A stretch of 64,000 bases of DNA from Clostridiales bacterium 1_7_47FAA (GTDB taxonomy: Bacteria; Bacillota; Clostridia; Lachnospirales; Lachnospiraceae). The stretch spans positions 533,062 to 597,061 of the forward strand of contig DS990262.1 of the NCBI GenBank assembly GCA_000155435.1, read 5' to 3'. Positions 33,169-42,488 of the stretch are shown piece by piece. The translations under genes and the position numbers were made by a program. The notes under the pieces were generated by a model. That model saw only the letters and a program-made list of their open reading frames with translations, was not told where the DNA came from and searched no databases. How positions within the stretch are numbered: position 1 is the stretch's first letter; each line of letters starts with the position of its first letter.

Positions 33169-33291
33169 ACGACTAGAACAAAGAAAACCGCAGCACAATT
33201 CCGATATCCATCCGCGCAGAGGACAGCAGAAAGTGATTTCTGATTACCTGTTGGTTCTGGGGACGGGGATACGAAGAAAGGGGAATGGGCG

Positions 33292-35883
33292 ATGAATATT
33301 AATAAATTCACACAAAAATCAATGGAAGCAGTCCAGAACTGTGAGAAGCTGGCATATGAATATGGAAACCAGCAGATAGACCAGCAGCATCTGCTCTACA
33401 GCCTCCTGACCCTGGATGACAGCCTGATTCTGAAGCTGATTACCAAGATGGGGATTCAGGGCGACATGTTTACCAATGAGGCCAAGCAGGCAGTGGAACG
33501 TCTTACCAAGGTAAGCGGAGGCGGCCAGCTGTATATCAGCAATGACCTGAATAAGGTACTGATTAACGGCGAGGACGAGGCAAAGGCCATGGGCGATGAG
33601 TATGTGTCCGTGGAGCATCTGTTCCTGGCTTTGCTGAAACATCCGAATAAGGAAATCAAGGAGCTGATGAAGCTCTATAATATAACCAGGGAGACATTTT
33701 TACAGGCCCTTTCAACAGTAAGGGGCAATCAGAGGGTGGTTTCGGATAACCCGGAAGCAACGTATGATACCCTTCAGAAGTATGGGTATGACCTGGTGGA
33801 ACGGGCCAGGGACCAGAAGCTGGATCCTGTCATCGGCCGCGACAGCGAGATAAGGAACGTGGTACGTATCCTGTCCCGTAAGACTAAGAACAACCCGGTA
33901 TTAATCGGTGAACCCGGCGTGGGCAAGACCGCTGTGGTGGAGGGCCTGGCCCAGCGTATTGTGGGCGGCGACGTGCCGGACGGCCTTAAGGATAAGAAAC
34001 TGTTTGCCCTTGATATGGGCGCCCTGGTGGCCGGTGCCAAGTACAGGGGCGAGTTTGAGGAACGTCTGAAGGCAGTGCTGGAGGAAGTGAAGAAGAGCGA
34101 CGGACAGATCATCCTGTTCATTGATGAACTCCATACCATTGTAGGAGCCGGCAAGACAGAAGGCTCCATGGATGCGGGCAATATGCTAAAGCCCATGCTG
34201 GCCAGGGGCGAGCTGCACTGCATCGGAGCCACCACCCTCAATGAATACAGGCAGTATATTGAAAAGGATGCTGCCCTGGAACGCCGGTTCCAGCCGGTGC
34301 TGGTGGATGAACCTACGGTGGAGGATACCATTTCCATCCTTAGGGGGCTTAAGGAGCGCTATGAAGTATTCCATGGCGTTAAGATAACAGACTCAGCGCT
34401 GGTCAGCGCGGCAACCTTGTCGGACCGTTATATATCCGACCGTTTCCTGCCGGATAAGGCCATTGACCTTGTGGATGAGGCCTGTGCCATGATTAAGACA
34501 GAGCTGGACACCATGCCCGCTGAACTGGATGAGATGTCCAGGAAAATCATGCAGATGGAGATTGAGGAAGCTGCCCTTAAGAAAGAGACGGACCGTTTGA
34601 GCCAGGACCGTCTGGCTGATCTGCAGAAGGAGCTGGCTGAACTGCACGATGATTTTGCGGCAAGGAAGGCACAGTGGGAGAATGAGAAGGCCAGCGTGGA
34701 CCGTCTCAGCAGCCTGAGGGAAGAGATTGAGGCGGTTAACCGGGATATCCAGGACGCCAAGCAGCGCTATGACCTTAACAAGGCCGCGGAACTGCAGTAC
34801 GGCAGGCTGCCCCAGCTTCAGAAGGAACTGGAGGCAGAGGAGGAGCGGGTTAAGAACGAGGACCTGAGCCTTGTGCATGAAAGCGTGACCGAGGACGAGA
34901 TTGCCAAGATTGTCTCCAGATGGACCGGGGTCCCGGTGTCCAAACTGACGGAAAGCGAGAGAAGCAAGACCCTGCACATGGATGAGGTCCTTCATGAGCG
35001 TGTGGTCGGCCAGGATGAAGGCGTGGAAAAGGTGACGGAATCCATCATCCGTTCCAAGGCCGGAATCAAAGACCCATCAAAGCCAATCGGCTCCTTCCTG
35101 TTCTTAGGACCCACCGGTGTTGGTAAGACGGAACTGGCAAAGGCGCTGGCAGAGGCATTGTTTGATGATGAATCCAACATGGTGCGTATCGATATGAGTG
35201 AGTACATGGAGAAGCACTCCGTGGCACGTCTGATTGGTGCGCCTCCCGGATATGTGGGATATGATGAGGGCGGACAGCTGACAGAGGCAGTGCGGCGCAA
35301 GCCATACAGCGTGGTACTGTTTGACGAGGTGGAGAAAGCCCACCCGGATGTATTCAACGTACTGCTCCAGGTCCTGGATGACGGACGTATCACGGATTCC
35401 CAGGGCAGGACCGTGGACTTTAAGAACACGATCATCATCCTGACCTCCAATATAGGGTCCCAGTACCTGCTGGAAGGGATTGACGGCAGCGGGCAGATCC
35501 GTCCGGAGGCAGAGACAGCGGTGATGAATGACCTGCGGGTACATTTCCGTCCTGAGTTCCTTAACAGGCTGGATGAGGTCATCCTCTTTAAACCGCTGAC
35601 CAAAGACAATATCAGCCGGATTGTGGACCTGTGCGTGGCCGATTTGAATAAGCGTCTTTCCGACAGGGAGCTTTCCATCGAACTGACTGACAGCGCCAAG
35701 TCATTTATCACGGAGAGGGGATATGACCCGGTGTACGGCGCCCGTCCTCTCAAACGGTATCTTCAGAAACATGTGGAGACCCTTGCGGCCAAGCTTATAC
35801 TTGGCGACGGCGTGAGGGAAGGCAATACCATCGTGATTGATGTGGCTGAGGATGGAAGCAGGTTGATTGCATATGTGGAATGA
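33292..35883 (+). CDS. clpB: ATP-dependent disaggregase chaperone ClpB
   Basis: Hexameric Hsp100 protein that extracts polypeptides from aggregates with the DnaK system. At 863 aa it has the full ClpB layout: N-domain (1-150), AAA-1 with Walker [11 protein letters not shown] and [15 protein letters not shown], the coiled-coil M-domain (about 410-530, [20 protein letters not shown] region) that separates ClpB from ClpC, and AAA-2 with [33 protein letters not shown] and [14 protein letters not shown]. No ClpP-binding IGF-type loop is needed. A CIRCE element shows heat-shock control by HrcA. Confidence 0.98.
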   Translation: MNINKFTQKSMEAVQNCEKLAYEYGNQQIDQQHLLYSLLTLDDSLILKLITKMGIQGDMFTNEAKQAVERLTKVSGGGQLYISNDLNKVLINGEDEAKAMGDEYVSVEHLFLALLKHPNKEIKELMKLYNITRETFLQALSTVRGNQRVVSDNPEATYDTLQKYGYDLVERARDQKLDPVIGRDSEIRNVVRILSRKTKNNPVLIGEPGVGKTAVVEGLAQRIVGGDVPDGLKDKKLFALDMGALVAGAKYRGEFEERLKAVLEEVKKSDGQIILFIDELHTIVGAGKTEGSMDAGNMLKPMLARGELHCIGATTLNEYRQYIEKDAALERRFQPVLVDEPTVEDTISILRGLKERYEVFHGVKITDSALVSAATLSDRYISDRFLPDKAIDLVDEACAMIKTELDTMPAELDEMSRKIMQMEIEEAALKKETDRLSQDRLADLQKELAELHDDFAARKAQWENEKASVDRLSSLREEIEAVNRDIQDAKQRYDLNKAAELQYGRLPQLQKELEAEEERVKNEDLSLVHESVTEDEIAKIVSRWTGVPVSKLTESERSKTLHMDEVLHERVVGQDEGVEKVTESIIRSKAGIKDPSKPIGSFLFLGPTGVGKTELAKALAEALFDDESNMVRIDMSEYMEKHSVARLIGAPPGYVGYDEGGQLTEAVRRKPYSVVLFDEVEKAHPDVFNVLLQVLDDGRITDSQGRTVDFKNTIIILTSNIGSQYLLEGIDGSGQIRPEAETAVMNDLRVHFRPEFLNRLDEVILFKPLTKDNISRIVDLCVADLNKRLSDRELSIELTDSAKSFITERGYDPVYGARPLKRYLQKHVETLAAKLILGDGVREGNTIVIDVAEDGSRLIAYVE

Positions 35884-35887
35884 TCCT

Positions 35888-35925
35888 TACCCCCGCCGCC
35901 TTTTGGGCAGCGGGGGTATATTTTT
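35888..35925 (+). terminator. Terminator of clpB
   Basis: TACCCCCGC pairs with GCGGGGGTA and is followed by TATTTTTGG, directly after the clpB stop. Confidence 0.85.
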
Positions 35926-36017
35926 GGTATAAAGTCAGAATATTTCTAATAATGAAATTTAATTCGGAAAATATTGAAACGCAGGTGAAAAAAACGAGAA
36001 AATACCCTAAATTAATG

Positions 36018-36046
36018 TTGAAAACGTTACTTGCAGGTGATATAAT
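36018..36046 (+). promoter_or_regulatory. Sigma-A promoter of the DUF4250 gene
   Basis: TTGAAA, a 17-base spacer and TATAAT, about 70 bases before the GTG start. Confidence 0.7.
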
Positions 36047-36115
36047 CGTTTCGGCTGAGAAAAATTACAGTTTAGTTACAGGGAATTTAATAGATTAAAA
36101 AGGCAGGTAAGAAAT

Positions 36116-36295
36116 GTGAATACCCTTCCCAAAGATCCTAACATTTTATTAAGTTATGTAAATACACAGCTCCGTGACAACTATAATTCTCTGGAAGAGA
36201 TGTGCCAGGCGCTGGATACGGATCAATCGAATATCATATCTGTGTTGTCAGGCATTGGTTACCGCTATGAGCCGGCTCAGAATTGTTTCCGTTAA
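36116..36295 (+). CDS. DUF4250 small protein
   Basis: A 59-codon gene starting with GTG: LPKDPNILLSYVNTQLRD at the N-terminus, then YNSLEEMCQALD and the final IGYRYEPAQNCFR. This matches the DUF4250 pattern (LPKDP..LLS..N..LRD.Y.SL..LC...., ending in a GY.Y...N.F motif). The family is widespread in clostridia and has no known function; the helical pattern could be a small DNA-binding-like fold. It stands alone between its promoter and a terminator, so it is its own transcription unit. Confidence 0.85.
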   Translation: MNTLPKDPNILLSYVNTQLRDNYNSLEEMCQALDTDQSNIISVLSGIGYRYEPAQNCFR

Positions 36296-36317
36296 TCAAT
36301 TATATATCGGGTAAGAA

Positions 36318-36356
36318 GCCGGCTTTGTCTGATGGGTTCAGATGAAGCCGGTTTTG
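36318..36356 (+). terminator. Terminator of the DUF4250 gene
   Basis: GCCGGCTTTGTCTGA pairs with TCAGATGAAGCCGG with two interior mismatches and is followed by TTTTG. Confidence 0.75.
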
Positions 36357-36389
36357 CTTCATTGGCATATGGATAAGGGAGGGTTTCTC

Positions 36390-37580
36390 ATGCCGCGTTA
36401 CAGATATAAGGCAAAGGACATGGAAGGAAATGTTTATAAAGGTGTCATGGAGACAGCGGATGAACGTATTCTTCTTAGGGACCTGCGCGATAAGAATCTT
36501 TATTGCTATGAATGCCGCAGCCTGGATTCAGGCATGGCCCTGCGTCCGGCCAAGATAAAACATAAGCTTCTTCCTCCGCTCTGCAGACAGCTGTCAGCCA
36601 TGCTGGCGGCGGGCGTACCGCTGTCCCATGCCCTGGCGGTCAGCTATGAATCCGCACAGGATGGTCCGCTCAGGGATAACCTGATGAGGCTGAGGGAGAG
36701 CATACATAAAGGGAGTACTTTGTTTGAGGCCATGGAGGAGATGCCGGGTGTATTTCCCAACCTTCTGGTCTATATGATACAGACTGGCGAGTCCAGCGGG
36801 AAACTGGACGTAATGCTGGGAACAATGGCTGAGTATTATGACCGTGAAGAGGAAATGAATGGTAAGGTACGCGCGGCCATGACATATCCGGTCATTCTGC
36901 TGGGCGTTACAATCATGTCATCGGTTTTCATGCTGACCACGGTCCTGCCCCAGTTTGCGTCCATGATGAAGGAACAGGAACTCCCTCTGCTGACACGTGT
37001 ACTGATGAGCGCAAGCCTTGGCCTGAGAAATCACGGGATGCTGTGTCTGTTACTGCTATTGGTTTTAATTGCCCTGTCCATGGGAGTTCTTATGATTCCT
37101 CGGGTCCGGTTAAAAGCTGACCGGGCTGTCCTCTGTATCCCGATAATCGGAACATTATTAAAAACAGTTGAGACATCGCGTTTCGCATCTACCTTTGCAG
37201 TGCTTTATGGAAGTGGCGTAGGGATACTGGAAGCCATTCATGCCACGGGACGGGTCATGGGCAATACCTATGTGGAGCAATGCCTGGAACAGGCGGCAGA
37301 TGGCTTGAAACGAGGGGAAATGCTCTCACAGGTCTTGGCGGGGCTGGATATATTCCATCCGGTGCTCATCTCCATGGTGGTGGCTGGTGAGGAATCAGGC
37401 GCCCTTGACAAGGTGCTTGGCGATGCAGGCGGTTATTACCAAAGGGAAGCAGGCAGGGCGCTGGGCCAGATGGTCGCACTTCTGGAGCCTGCCATGATCC
37501 TTTTGATGGCATTGATAGTGGGCTCCATTGTCATGGCAGTCATGATACCTGTTTTTCGTATGTACTCGTCCATGCTATAA
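36390..37580 (+). CDS. pilC: Type IV pilus inner-membrane platform protein PilC/GspF family
   Basis: Start 36390 (MPRYRYKAKDMEG) follows AGGGAGGG; a longer frame would begin inside the upstream terminator. The 396-aa protein has a short cytoplasmic N-domain and two GspF modules, each ending in membrane helices: LCRQLSAMLAAGVPLSHALAV then TGESSGKLDVMLGTMAEYY, and SRFASTFAVLYGSGVGILEAI then AGEESGALDKVLGDAGGYY. It is the membrane platform that couples the PilB motor to pilin insertion. It is first of the operon pilC-pilMN-pilO-pilins. Confidence 0.93.
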   Translation: MPRYRYKAKDMEGNVYKGVMETADERILLRDLRDKNLYCYECRSLDSGMALRPAKIKHKLLPPLCRQLSAMLAAGVPLSHALAVSYESAQDGPLRDNLMRLRESIHKGSTLFEAMEEMPGVFPNLLVYMIQTGESSGKLDVMLGTMAEYYDREEEMNGKVRAAMTYPVILLGVTIMSSVFMLTTVLPQFASMMKEQELPLLTRVLMSASLGLRNHGMLCLLLLLVLIALSMGVLMIPRVRLKADRAVLCIPIIGTLLKTVETSRFASTFAVLYGSGVGILEAIHATGRVMGNTYVEQCLEQAADGLKRGEMLSQVLAGLDIFHPVLISMVVAGEESGALDKVLGDAGGYYQREAGRALGQMVALLEPAMILLMALIVGSIVMAVMIPVFRMYSSML

Positions 37581-37590
37581 GAGGAAACAA

Positions 37591-39177
37591 ATGCCGTTGG
37601 GGACGGCGGAACGGAGAACCAGGATGAAACATTACATATGTGTGGAAGAACACGGGATTACATATATATGCGGGACATATAAGGCACCCGGACGTGCAGG
37701 CGGCCGGGGAACGATTGTCGTACAGGAGGCGCAAAGCGATTCTTCCGGCAGGAGTCCTGAAGGGGTATTGGCAGAATGGGCAGCCCAGTACGGACTGGAG
37801 GGAAAGAGGATTGTACTGGTTATGGGGCGCAGGCTCTCCTTCCTGTACACAAAGCTCCCAAAGGCTGGAAAGCGGGCGCTCAGACGCATGGCTTATAATG
37901 AACTGATGGCCAGCAAAAGATGCGGTGCGGACTGTCTGTCAGCAGTGGATATCCAGAAGATTTCCGGAGAACCGCATATTGGCGCCACGGTATATTATAT
38001 GGAAAGGGGACAACTGGAACCATATGTCAAAGCCATGGAGCGGGCAGGTATGATATATGGCGGAACCCTTCTAATGCCGGACTGCACGGCTGTGGCCAGC
38101 CGGATGATGTGCAGGCGCCGTTCCAGCCTTATCATCGATGTGGAAAAGGAGGGAATTGGGCTGTATGCGGTTGCCGGAGGACATTGCCTGTCATGGGTAA
38201 GCAGTCCGCTGAAAGCCGGATATTTCTGCGGGAAGGGCGCTAAGGAGGTTCTGTATGATGAAATCGCGGAACAGGCGGCCCATATACGCCAACAGCTGGA
38301 AGATGACAAAAGAATGTTCAGTCCGGAGTACGCAGTACTGGTGGGAAACTGCTTTTCCGACATGGAAGATGCGGCGGCATGTCTGAAGGAACGTCTGGAC
38401 ATGCCCTGTGAAGGTGCGGCGGTGAGCGTATCCGGGAAGGATGTGGCGGTGACGCCCGGCGCATTGGCTGCGGTTGCTGCCGGAAGCCTGTCTGGTAAAA
38501 GCCTGTTTGGTAAAAGCCTGTCTGGTAAAAGCCTGTTTGGCGGAAGCCTGTCAGGCGGAAGCTTGTCAGGGGTAAGTCTGTCGGGCAAGGGCCCCGTAAG
38601 GCTTTCCTCTGGGCCGGACGGTGAGGACAGCGGGATGCTTTCCGGGATATATGGGATTGTATCAGGAAGAAACATGTTGTTTTTGCTTGCCAACCTTATA
38701 TTGGCAGCAGGAATATCCGGGTATGTGGGATTTCAGCGCGCCCAGGTTACAGGGGAGTTGAAACGGCTCCAGTCAGTCATGTCAGATGCTGGTTTCAGGG
38801 AACAATATCGGGCGTCCTGTAAACTGGAAAATGAGGTTTCGGCAATGGCTGCACGGATGGCTGCGGAGGAATCCTTAAGGAGCGCTTCGTCCGGCTTCCT
38901 GGACAGGACTGACTTTGAGGCATTTGCGTCAGCCATGGAAGCTGATATGGATGTGGAGGCCGTTGTCTATGAAAAGGAGCCGGGAACCATGGAAATGACC
39001 ATATCCCAAAACAGTCCTGAACAGGTTCCGGGCCTTGTGGAGCGGATCAGGGATTCGGGGGTATTCCATTCTGTCAGCCACAGTGACTGGGAGCAGGAAG
39101 AGGACAATGGCACGGTGCGCATCCATACATCAGTCCGCGCAGTCCTCAAAGAGGGAGAACAGGATGAAAATAAGTAA
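37591..39177 (+). CDS. PilM-PilN-like fusion protein of the pilus assembly platform
   Basis: A 528-aa protein (or 517 aa from a second Met at 37624, which also has a GGAG). Residues 12-285 look like the actin-like PilM fold: MKHYICVEEHGITYICG, RSSLIIDVEKEGIGLYAVAGG and EYAVLVGNCFSDMEDA. A Ser/Gly/Leu/Lys low-complexity linker of SLSGKSLFGK-type repeats lies at about 297-332. A single helix (MLFLLANLILAAGISGYVGF) near 355-375 is followed by a coiled coil and a PilN-like ferredoxin fold (FEAFASAMEADMDVEAVVYE...). In most systems PilM and PilN are separate; here one chain joins them. Identification of both halves rests on layout and context. Confidence 0.7.
   Translation: MPLGTAERRTRMKHYICVEEHGITYICGTYKAPGRAGGRGTIVVQEAQSDSSGRSPEGVLAEWAAQYGLEGKRIVLVMGRRLSFLYTKLPKAGKRALRRMAYNELMASKRCGADCLSAVDIQKISGEPHIGATVYYMERGQLEPYVKAMERAGMIYGGTLLMPDCTAVASRMMCRRRSSLIIDVEKEGIGLYAVAGGHCLSWVSSPLKAGYFCGKGAKEVLYDEIAEQAAHIRQQLEDDKRMFSPEYAVLVGNCFSDMEDAAACLKERLDMPCEGAAVSVSGKDVAVTPGALAAVAAGSLSGKSLFGKSLSGKSLFGGSLSGGSLSGVSLSGKGPVRLSSGPDGEDSGMLSGIYGIVSGRNMLFLLANLILAAGISGYVGFQRAQVTGELKRLQSVMSDAGFREQYRASCKLENEVSAMAARMAAEESLRSASSGFLDRTDFEAFASAMEADMDVEAVVYEKEPGTMEMTISQNSPEQVPGLVERIRDSGVFHSVSHSDWEQEEDNGTVRIHTSVRAVLKEGEQDENK
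38487..38589 (+). repeat. Coding repeat in the PilMN linker
   Basis: Repeats of a roughly 15-base unit encode SLSGK, SLFGK, SLFGG and SLSGG in series. The array makes the flexible joint between the PilM-like and PilN-like parts. Confidence 0.75.
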
Positions 39178-39979
39178 AAGGGAACGCTTCCTCATCAGGC
39201 TTCTGATGTTCGTGTGCATATGGGCCCTGGCGTTCAGGTTTTTTATCATCCCCGAAAAGGGACGCCTGGCTGAAGCCAGGGAACAACTGAGGGAAGTTAA
39301 GGAAGAACAGGCAAAGGCCGAACTGTACCTGAAATATTACCCGGATTTAAGGGAGCGGCTTGAGGGGCTGAAGAAAGAAGATGACGGGGAGTTTTTCTAC
39401 CGGGATATTGACGATGTGTTCATGGACCGGAACCTTCAGGAATTGGCAGGACGCGCCGGTGTGGGGATTGTGCGCCTGAGTATCGGAACACCTGAGCCGG
39501 TGGGAACGATGGAGGGGCACGGGGAAATGAAGACCAAAAGCCATGTATCAGGCGCGGGCACCCCGGTTTCCGGTGTTGTGGACAATATGGCAGGTGCGCG
39601 GGAAACGGACGGCGGGAAGGATACAGCTGGGAAGGATACAGCTGGTATGGATACAGCTGGTATGGATACAGCTGGTATGGATACAACTGGTACGGGTACA
39701 ACTGGTACGGATACAGGCGGAACGGATAAAGGCGGAACGGAGGATACAGCCGAATCAGGGAAACAATATATGGCATCCACTGTTACGCTGGAAGTAAAAT
39801 GCATGGATGTGGGGAATATCATGGGATTTGCGGACGGGATATACCGGAATGATAAAAGCCTTGTGATAACCTATATTGATTTGGCGGCATCGGAAGAAAG
39901 GGAAGAAAGCGGCATGGCCGGGAACGGCGGTTTAAGAGGGATTGTGGAGGTCAGGTATTATTATGAAAAGACAAAATAG
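39164..39979 (+). CDS. PilO-like pilus assembly protein
   Basis: The start at 39164 follows GAGGGAGA and overlaps the fusion gene by 14 bases. The 271-aa protein has a basic N-terminus (MKISKRERFLIRLL), one helix (MFVCIWALAFRFFII), a coiled coil (about residues 35-60) and a periplasmic-type ferredoxin fold, the PilO layout. A long insert with repeated DTAG(M/K) and DTTGT pentapeptides lies at about 155-190. It should pair with the PilN-like half of the preceding protein to form the alignment complex across the membrane. Confidence 0.75.
   Translation: MKISKRERFLIRLLMFVCIWALAFRFFIIPEKGRLAEAREQLREVKEEQAKAELYLKYYPDLRERLEGLKKEDDGEFFYRDIDDVFMDRNLQELAGRAGVGIVRLSIGTPEPVGTMEGHGEMKTKSHVSGAGTPVSGVVDNMAGARETDGGKDTAGKDTAGMDTAGMDTAGMDTTGTGTTGTDTGGTDKGGTEDTAESGKQYMASTVTLEVKCMDVGNIMGFADGIYRNDKSLVITYIDLAASEEREESGMAGNGGLRGIVEVRYYYEKTK
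39618..39735 (+). repeat. 15-bp coding repeat in the pilO-like gene
   Basis: Tandem copies of GATACAGCTGGTATG and variants encode DTAGM-type pentapeptides; the last units diverge to DTTGT, GTTGT and DTGGT. Confidence 0.8.
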
Positions 39980-40331
39980 GGGCAGGACATATATGGAAAT
40001 CCATTCCCGCCAGGAGGGTTTTACCATGATTGAGGTAATCACGGCCACAGCCCTTCTGGCAGTAACTGTTTCCGGCTTCCTGATGATGTCCGGCGCCAAT
40101 GCGGGACTTCTGGCAAAGGAACACAGGATGGGGAGAATGAATTACGAGCTCAGTTCCATGTCTGGGGCAGGGGCGGGAGAGGCAACCGGCAATACCCTGG
40201 TGGTGGAGTTTTACATGGAAAATGAATCAGCCTTCGGGGATTATGCAGCGGAAGAATCCTTTGATGAGTTCAGGGTAAGCGCGGCACCGGAGGATCTTGA
40301 TAGCTCCATGACATTTTACAGGCACAGATAA
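39963..40331 (+). CDS. Minor pilin/pseudopilin (type IV prepilin signal)
   Basis: A 122-aa protein from ATG 39963, which overlaps pilO by 17 bases; ATG 39993 is a possible later start. The prepilin site is RQEGFTMIEVITATALLAV, with Gly(-1), Phe(+1) and Glu(+5), followed by a hydrophobic helix. The leader is basic and would be cut by the prepilin peptidase encoded at 41630. The globular part is short (about 75 residues) and acidic. It is likely a GspI/PilV-type minor pilin. Confidence 0.82.
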   Translation: MKRQNRGRTYMEIHSRQEGFTMIEVITATALLAVTVSGFLMMSGANAGLLAKEHRMGRMNYELSSMSGAGAGEATGNTLVVEFYMENESAFGDYAAEESFDEFRVSAAPEDLDSSMTFYRHR

Positions 40332-40346
40332 AGGGCGGTAAGAAAA

Positions 40347-40871
40347 TTGACTGAAAGAAATATAAGGGATGGCTGTCAGGGATTTACGCTTTTAGAATTG
40401 GTGGCAGCCCTCTCGATCGCAGCCGTGATTGGGGTATTTGCAGCGGGCTTCCTGCATCCCCAGGCTAAGCTTTATTATGGCTTTGACAGACTGGCCAAGG
40501 CAGAGGGAATGTGCAGCCAGGCATATACCAAACTGGAGGAATTGCTGAGATACGGCTATGTGTATTACGTGGAACCCGGCCATCCGGAAACGCTGTCGTA
40601 TTATGTGCGGGAACCGGGGATTTCCAGGCCTTCCTGCGAAGTAAACGGGATTACCTATGAGAAGCTGCCTCCGGTTTCTGGTTGGCCCCATATATCCGCG
40701 GATGACCTGGAGGTGGATGCGTTTGACGGGATGACATTGGAACTTGATTTTGACGGAACGGAAACCGGGCAGGCCAGGGTGCTGATCCGTATCATGAAGG
40801 ATGAGGAAACGGTTTATGAGCAGGAAGCGGTCATACACTCCATGTATGATTACCAGGTTGAGGAGGGGTAG
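40347..40871 (+). CDS. Minor pilin/pseudopilin, second
   Basis: A 174-aa prepilin starting with TTG at 40347, as no better start precedes the leader. The site is CQGFTLLELVAALSIAAVIG with Gly(-1), Phe(+1) and Glu(+5). The globular part has the GspJ/PilW-like length and three Cys residues. It lies between two other minor pilin genes with gaps of 15 and 5 bases, and its product should sit in the pilus tip complex. Confidence 0.8.
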   Translation: MTERNIRDGCQGFTLLELVAALSIAAVIGVFAAGFLHPQAKLYYGFDRLAKAEGMCSQAYTKLEELLRYGYVYYVEPGHPETLSYYVREPGISRPSCEVNGITYEKLPPVSGWPHISADDLEVDAFDGMTLELDFDGTETGQARVLIRIMKDEETVYEQEAVIHSMYDYQVEEG

Positions 40872-40876
40872 ACGGC

Positions 40877-41599
40877 ATGGTCGGCAATAGGAGAGGATGG
40901 TCGGGAAGACGCGGTGAACAGGGCAGCAGCCTTATATATGTGATTCTTTCCATTACCCTGCTGTCCGTGTTTTCCTGCGGTTATATGGCGGTTTCCAGAT
41001 ACCAGATGAAGTCTGCCCTGACAGGAAAATCGTATATGGAGGCGCAGATAACGGCCAAGACCATACACAGCACCTTCTGCGGGGCGGTTGCCAGCGGGAA
41101 ATCGGAAGCAGCCAACAGTATCTGGCGGTGTTTTGAGGAGGATTGCCAGATGGTCCGCGAAGAATATGATGAAATGATGGACGATGAAGAGGCAGGGGAA
41201 GACGGGGAAGAAGAAATCCCTGCGGAGGCCATGGAAGGGGACGGGACAGGATACGGCTTCAATGGTTATGTCAGGGATACAGAGCCGAAAAGCCGGTGGG
41301 AACGGTATCTTCATCATGCCCTGGGAGACAAGGAATATGTGATGAAGGGTTGCCAGTCCCTGCCGGATGACAGCCTTGCAGTGGATATTACATTAACGGT
41401 AAAGCCGCTGGACGGAAAGGCCAATGTACATACGGAAGTGGTCTGTAATGGATATACATTTTCCCTGGGCGCGGATATTGTGTTTGATAATAGCGACGGC
41501 GCCGTCATGACCATTGGGCAGGACATATCCGGGAACTCCGGAGAGGATGTGAAACTCTATCTCAACGGGAATGGGGTCTGCCGGTATTATGAGGATTAG
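40877..41599 (+). CDS. PilX/GspK-like minor pilin with a divergent prepilin site
   Basis: A 240-aa protein with a basic leader and GEQGSSLIYVILSITLLSVFS. The Gly(-1) is kept, but Ser is at +1 and there is no Glu at +5, as is usual for GspK/PilX-type tip pilins. The globular part carries an acidic stretch (EEYDEMMDDEEAGEDGEEE) near residues 95-115 and two Cys pairs. It ends the pilC operon and meets the prepilin peptidase gene head-on 30 bases later. Assignment rests on context and the leader. Confidence 0.72.
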   Translation: MVGNRRGWSGRRGEQGSSLIYVILSITLLSVFSCGYMAVSRYQMKSALTGKSYMEAQITAKTIHSTFCGAVASGKSEAANSIWRCFEEDCQMVREEYDEMMDDEEAGEDGEEEIPAEAMEGDGTGYGFNGYVRDTEPKSRWERYLHHALGDKEYVMKGCQSLPDDSLAVDITLTVKPLDGKANVHTEVVCNGYTFSLGADIVFDNSDGAVMTIGQDISGNSGEDVKLYLNGNGVCRYYED

Positions 41600-41629
41600 G
41601 CCATGTCCTTACGGGAATCAGGCCATGTC

Positions 41630-42388
41630 CTATGAAAGGAACAGGCCCATGTACCAGGCCATGATTTCCCTGTACCACAGTCCGAAGGCAATAAGGGACA
41701 GGGCAAAGAACGGAGCCATTGGAATCCTGGTCCTGCCGTTTACCCGTCTCCTTATTAAGGGGATAAGACACCAGAGTCCGGCCAGGATGTAGGCTGCAAG
41801 GAGGGCCGCCATTCCTGCTCCCACGCCCAGAAGCAGGCCGCTGGAGGCCATGAGCTTTGCATCGCCCAGACCGATGCCGCCCTTTGTGAGCACACGCAGG
41901 AGCGCCAGGAAACCGCCGCATATGACTGCGCCGGCAATCCGGCCTGCCAGGCCGGGACGGGGAGCAATCATCAGGGAACCTGCCGCCAGAACCAGGATGG
42001 AAAGGCTGATGCCATCCGGGATGTACATATGCCGGGCATCAATTAAAGCGCCCACGGTAAGCAGCGAGCCAAAGAGACACATGATGACGGCTTCTGCTCC
42101 CGGACCCTTGGCCTGACAGCACAGGAAGAACAGCAGGGCGGTGCCTGCTTCCACCAAAGGATACTGGATGGATATGCGTTCCCCGCAGGACCGGCATTTC
42201 CCTCCCAGGAACAGGAAGGACAGGATGGGTACCATGTCCAGCGGATTGAGCTGCCGTTTGCAGGCCGGGCAGTGTGAACGCCCTGTGACAAAGTTTTCGC
42301 CCTCAGGTATCCGCAGGATGCAGACATTCAGGAAGCTTCCGGTTACAGCGCCAAACATTCCATATAATATTGGGTAGAAAAAATCCAT
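41630..42388 (-). CDS. pilD: Prepilin peptidase (PilD/GspO, A24 family)
   Basis: Membrane aspartyl protease of 252 aa that cleaves prepilin leaders and methylates the new N-terminus. It begins with MFGAVTGSFLNVCILRIPEG, followed by a zinc motif HCPACKRQL...CRSCGERI (methyltransferase part). The two catalytic Asp blocks are ALIDARHMYIPDGI and KGGIGLGDAKLMA (GxGD). Six to eight helices follow. It is transcribed opposite to the pilin genes, between the two halves of the cluster, so it has its own promoter in the 42.4 kb region. Confidence 0.94.
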   Translation of the reverse strand: MDFFYPILYGMFGAVTGSFLNVCILRIPEGENFVTGRSHCPACKRQLNPLDMVPILSFLFLGGKCRSCGERISIQYPLVEAGTALLFFLCCQAKGPGAEAVIMCLFGSLLTVGALIDARHMYIPDGISLSILVLAAGSLMIAPRPGLAGRIAGAVICGGFLALLRVLTKGGIGLGDAKLMASSGLLLGVGAGMAALLAAYILAGLWCLIPLIRRRVNGRTRIPMAPFFALSLIAFGLWYREIMAWYMGLFLS

Positions 42389-42488
42389 GACAGTCCCCCC
42401 GATAATGTAGATTATCCCGGATACAATATGATCCCGGATTGCGGTTCATTTCAGTCAGTATACCATTTCAGAGAGAAGGAGACAACCA

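Noticed and set aside
35880-36098. 72-codon frame after clpB
   Set aside because: It begins inside the clpB stop and terminator, has no ribosome site, and covers the promoter of the next gene.
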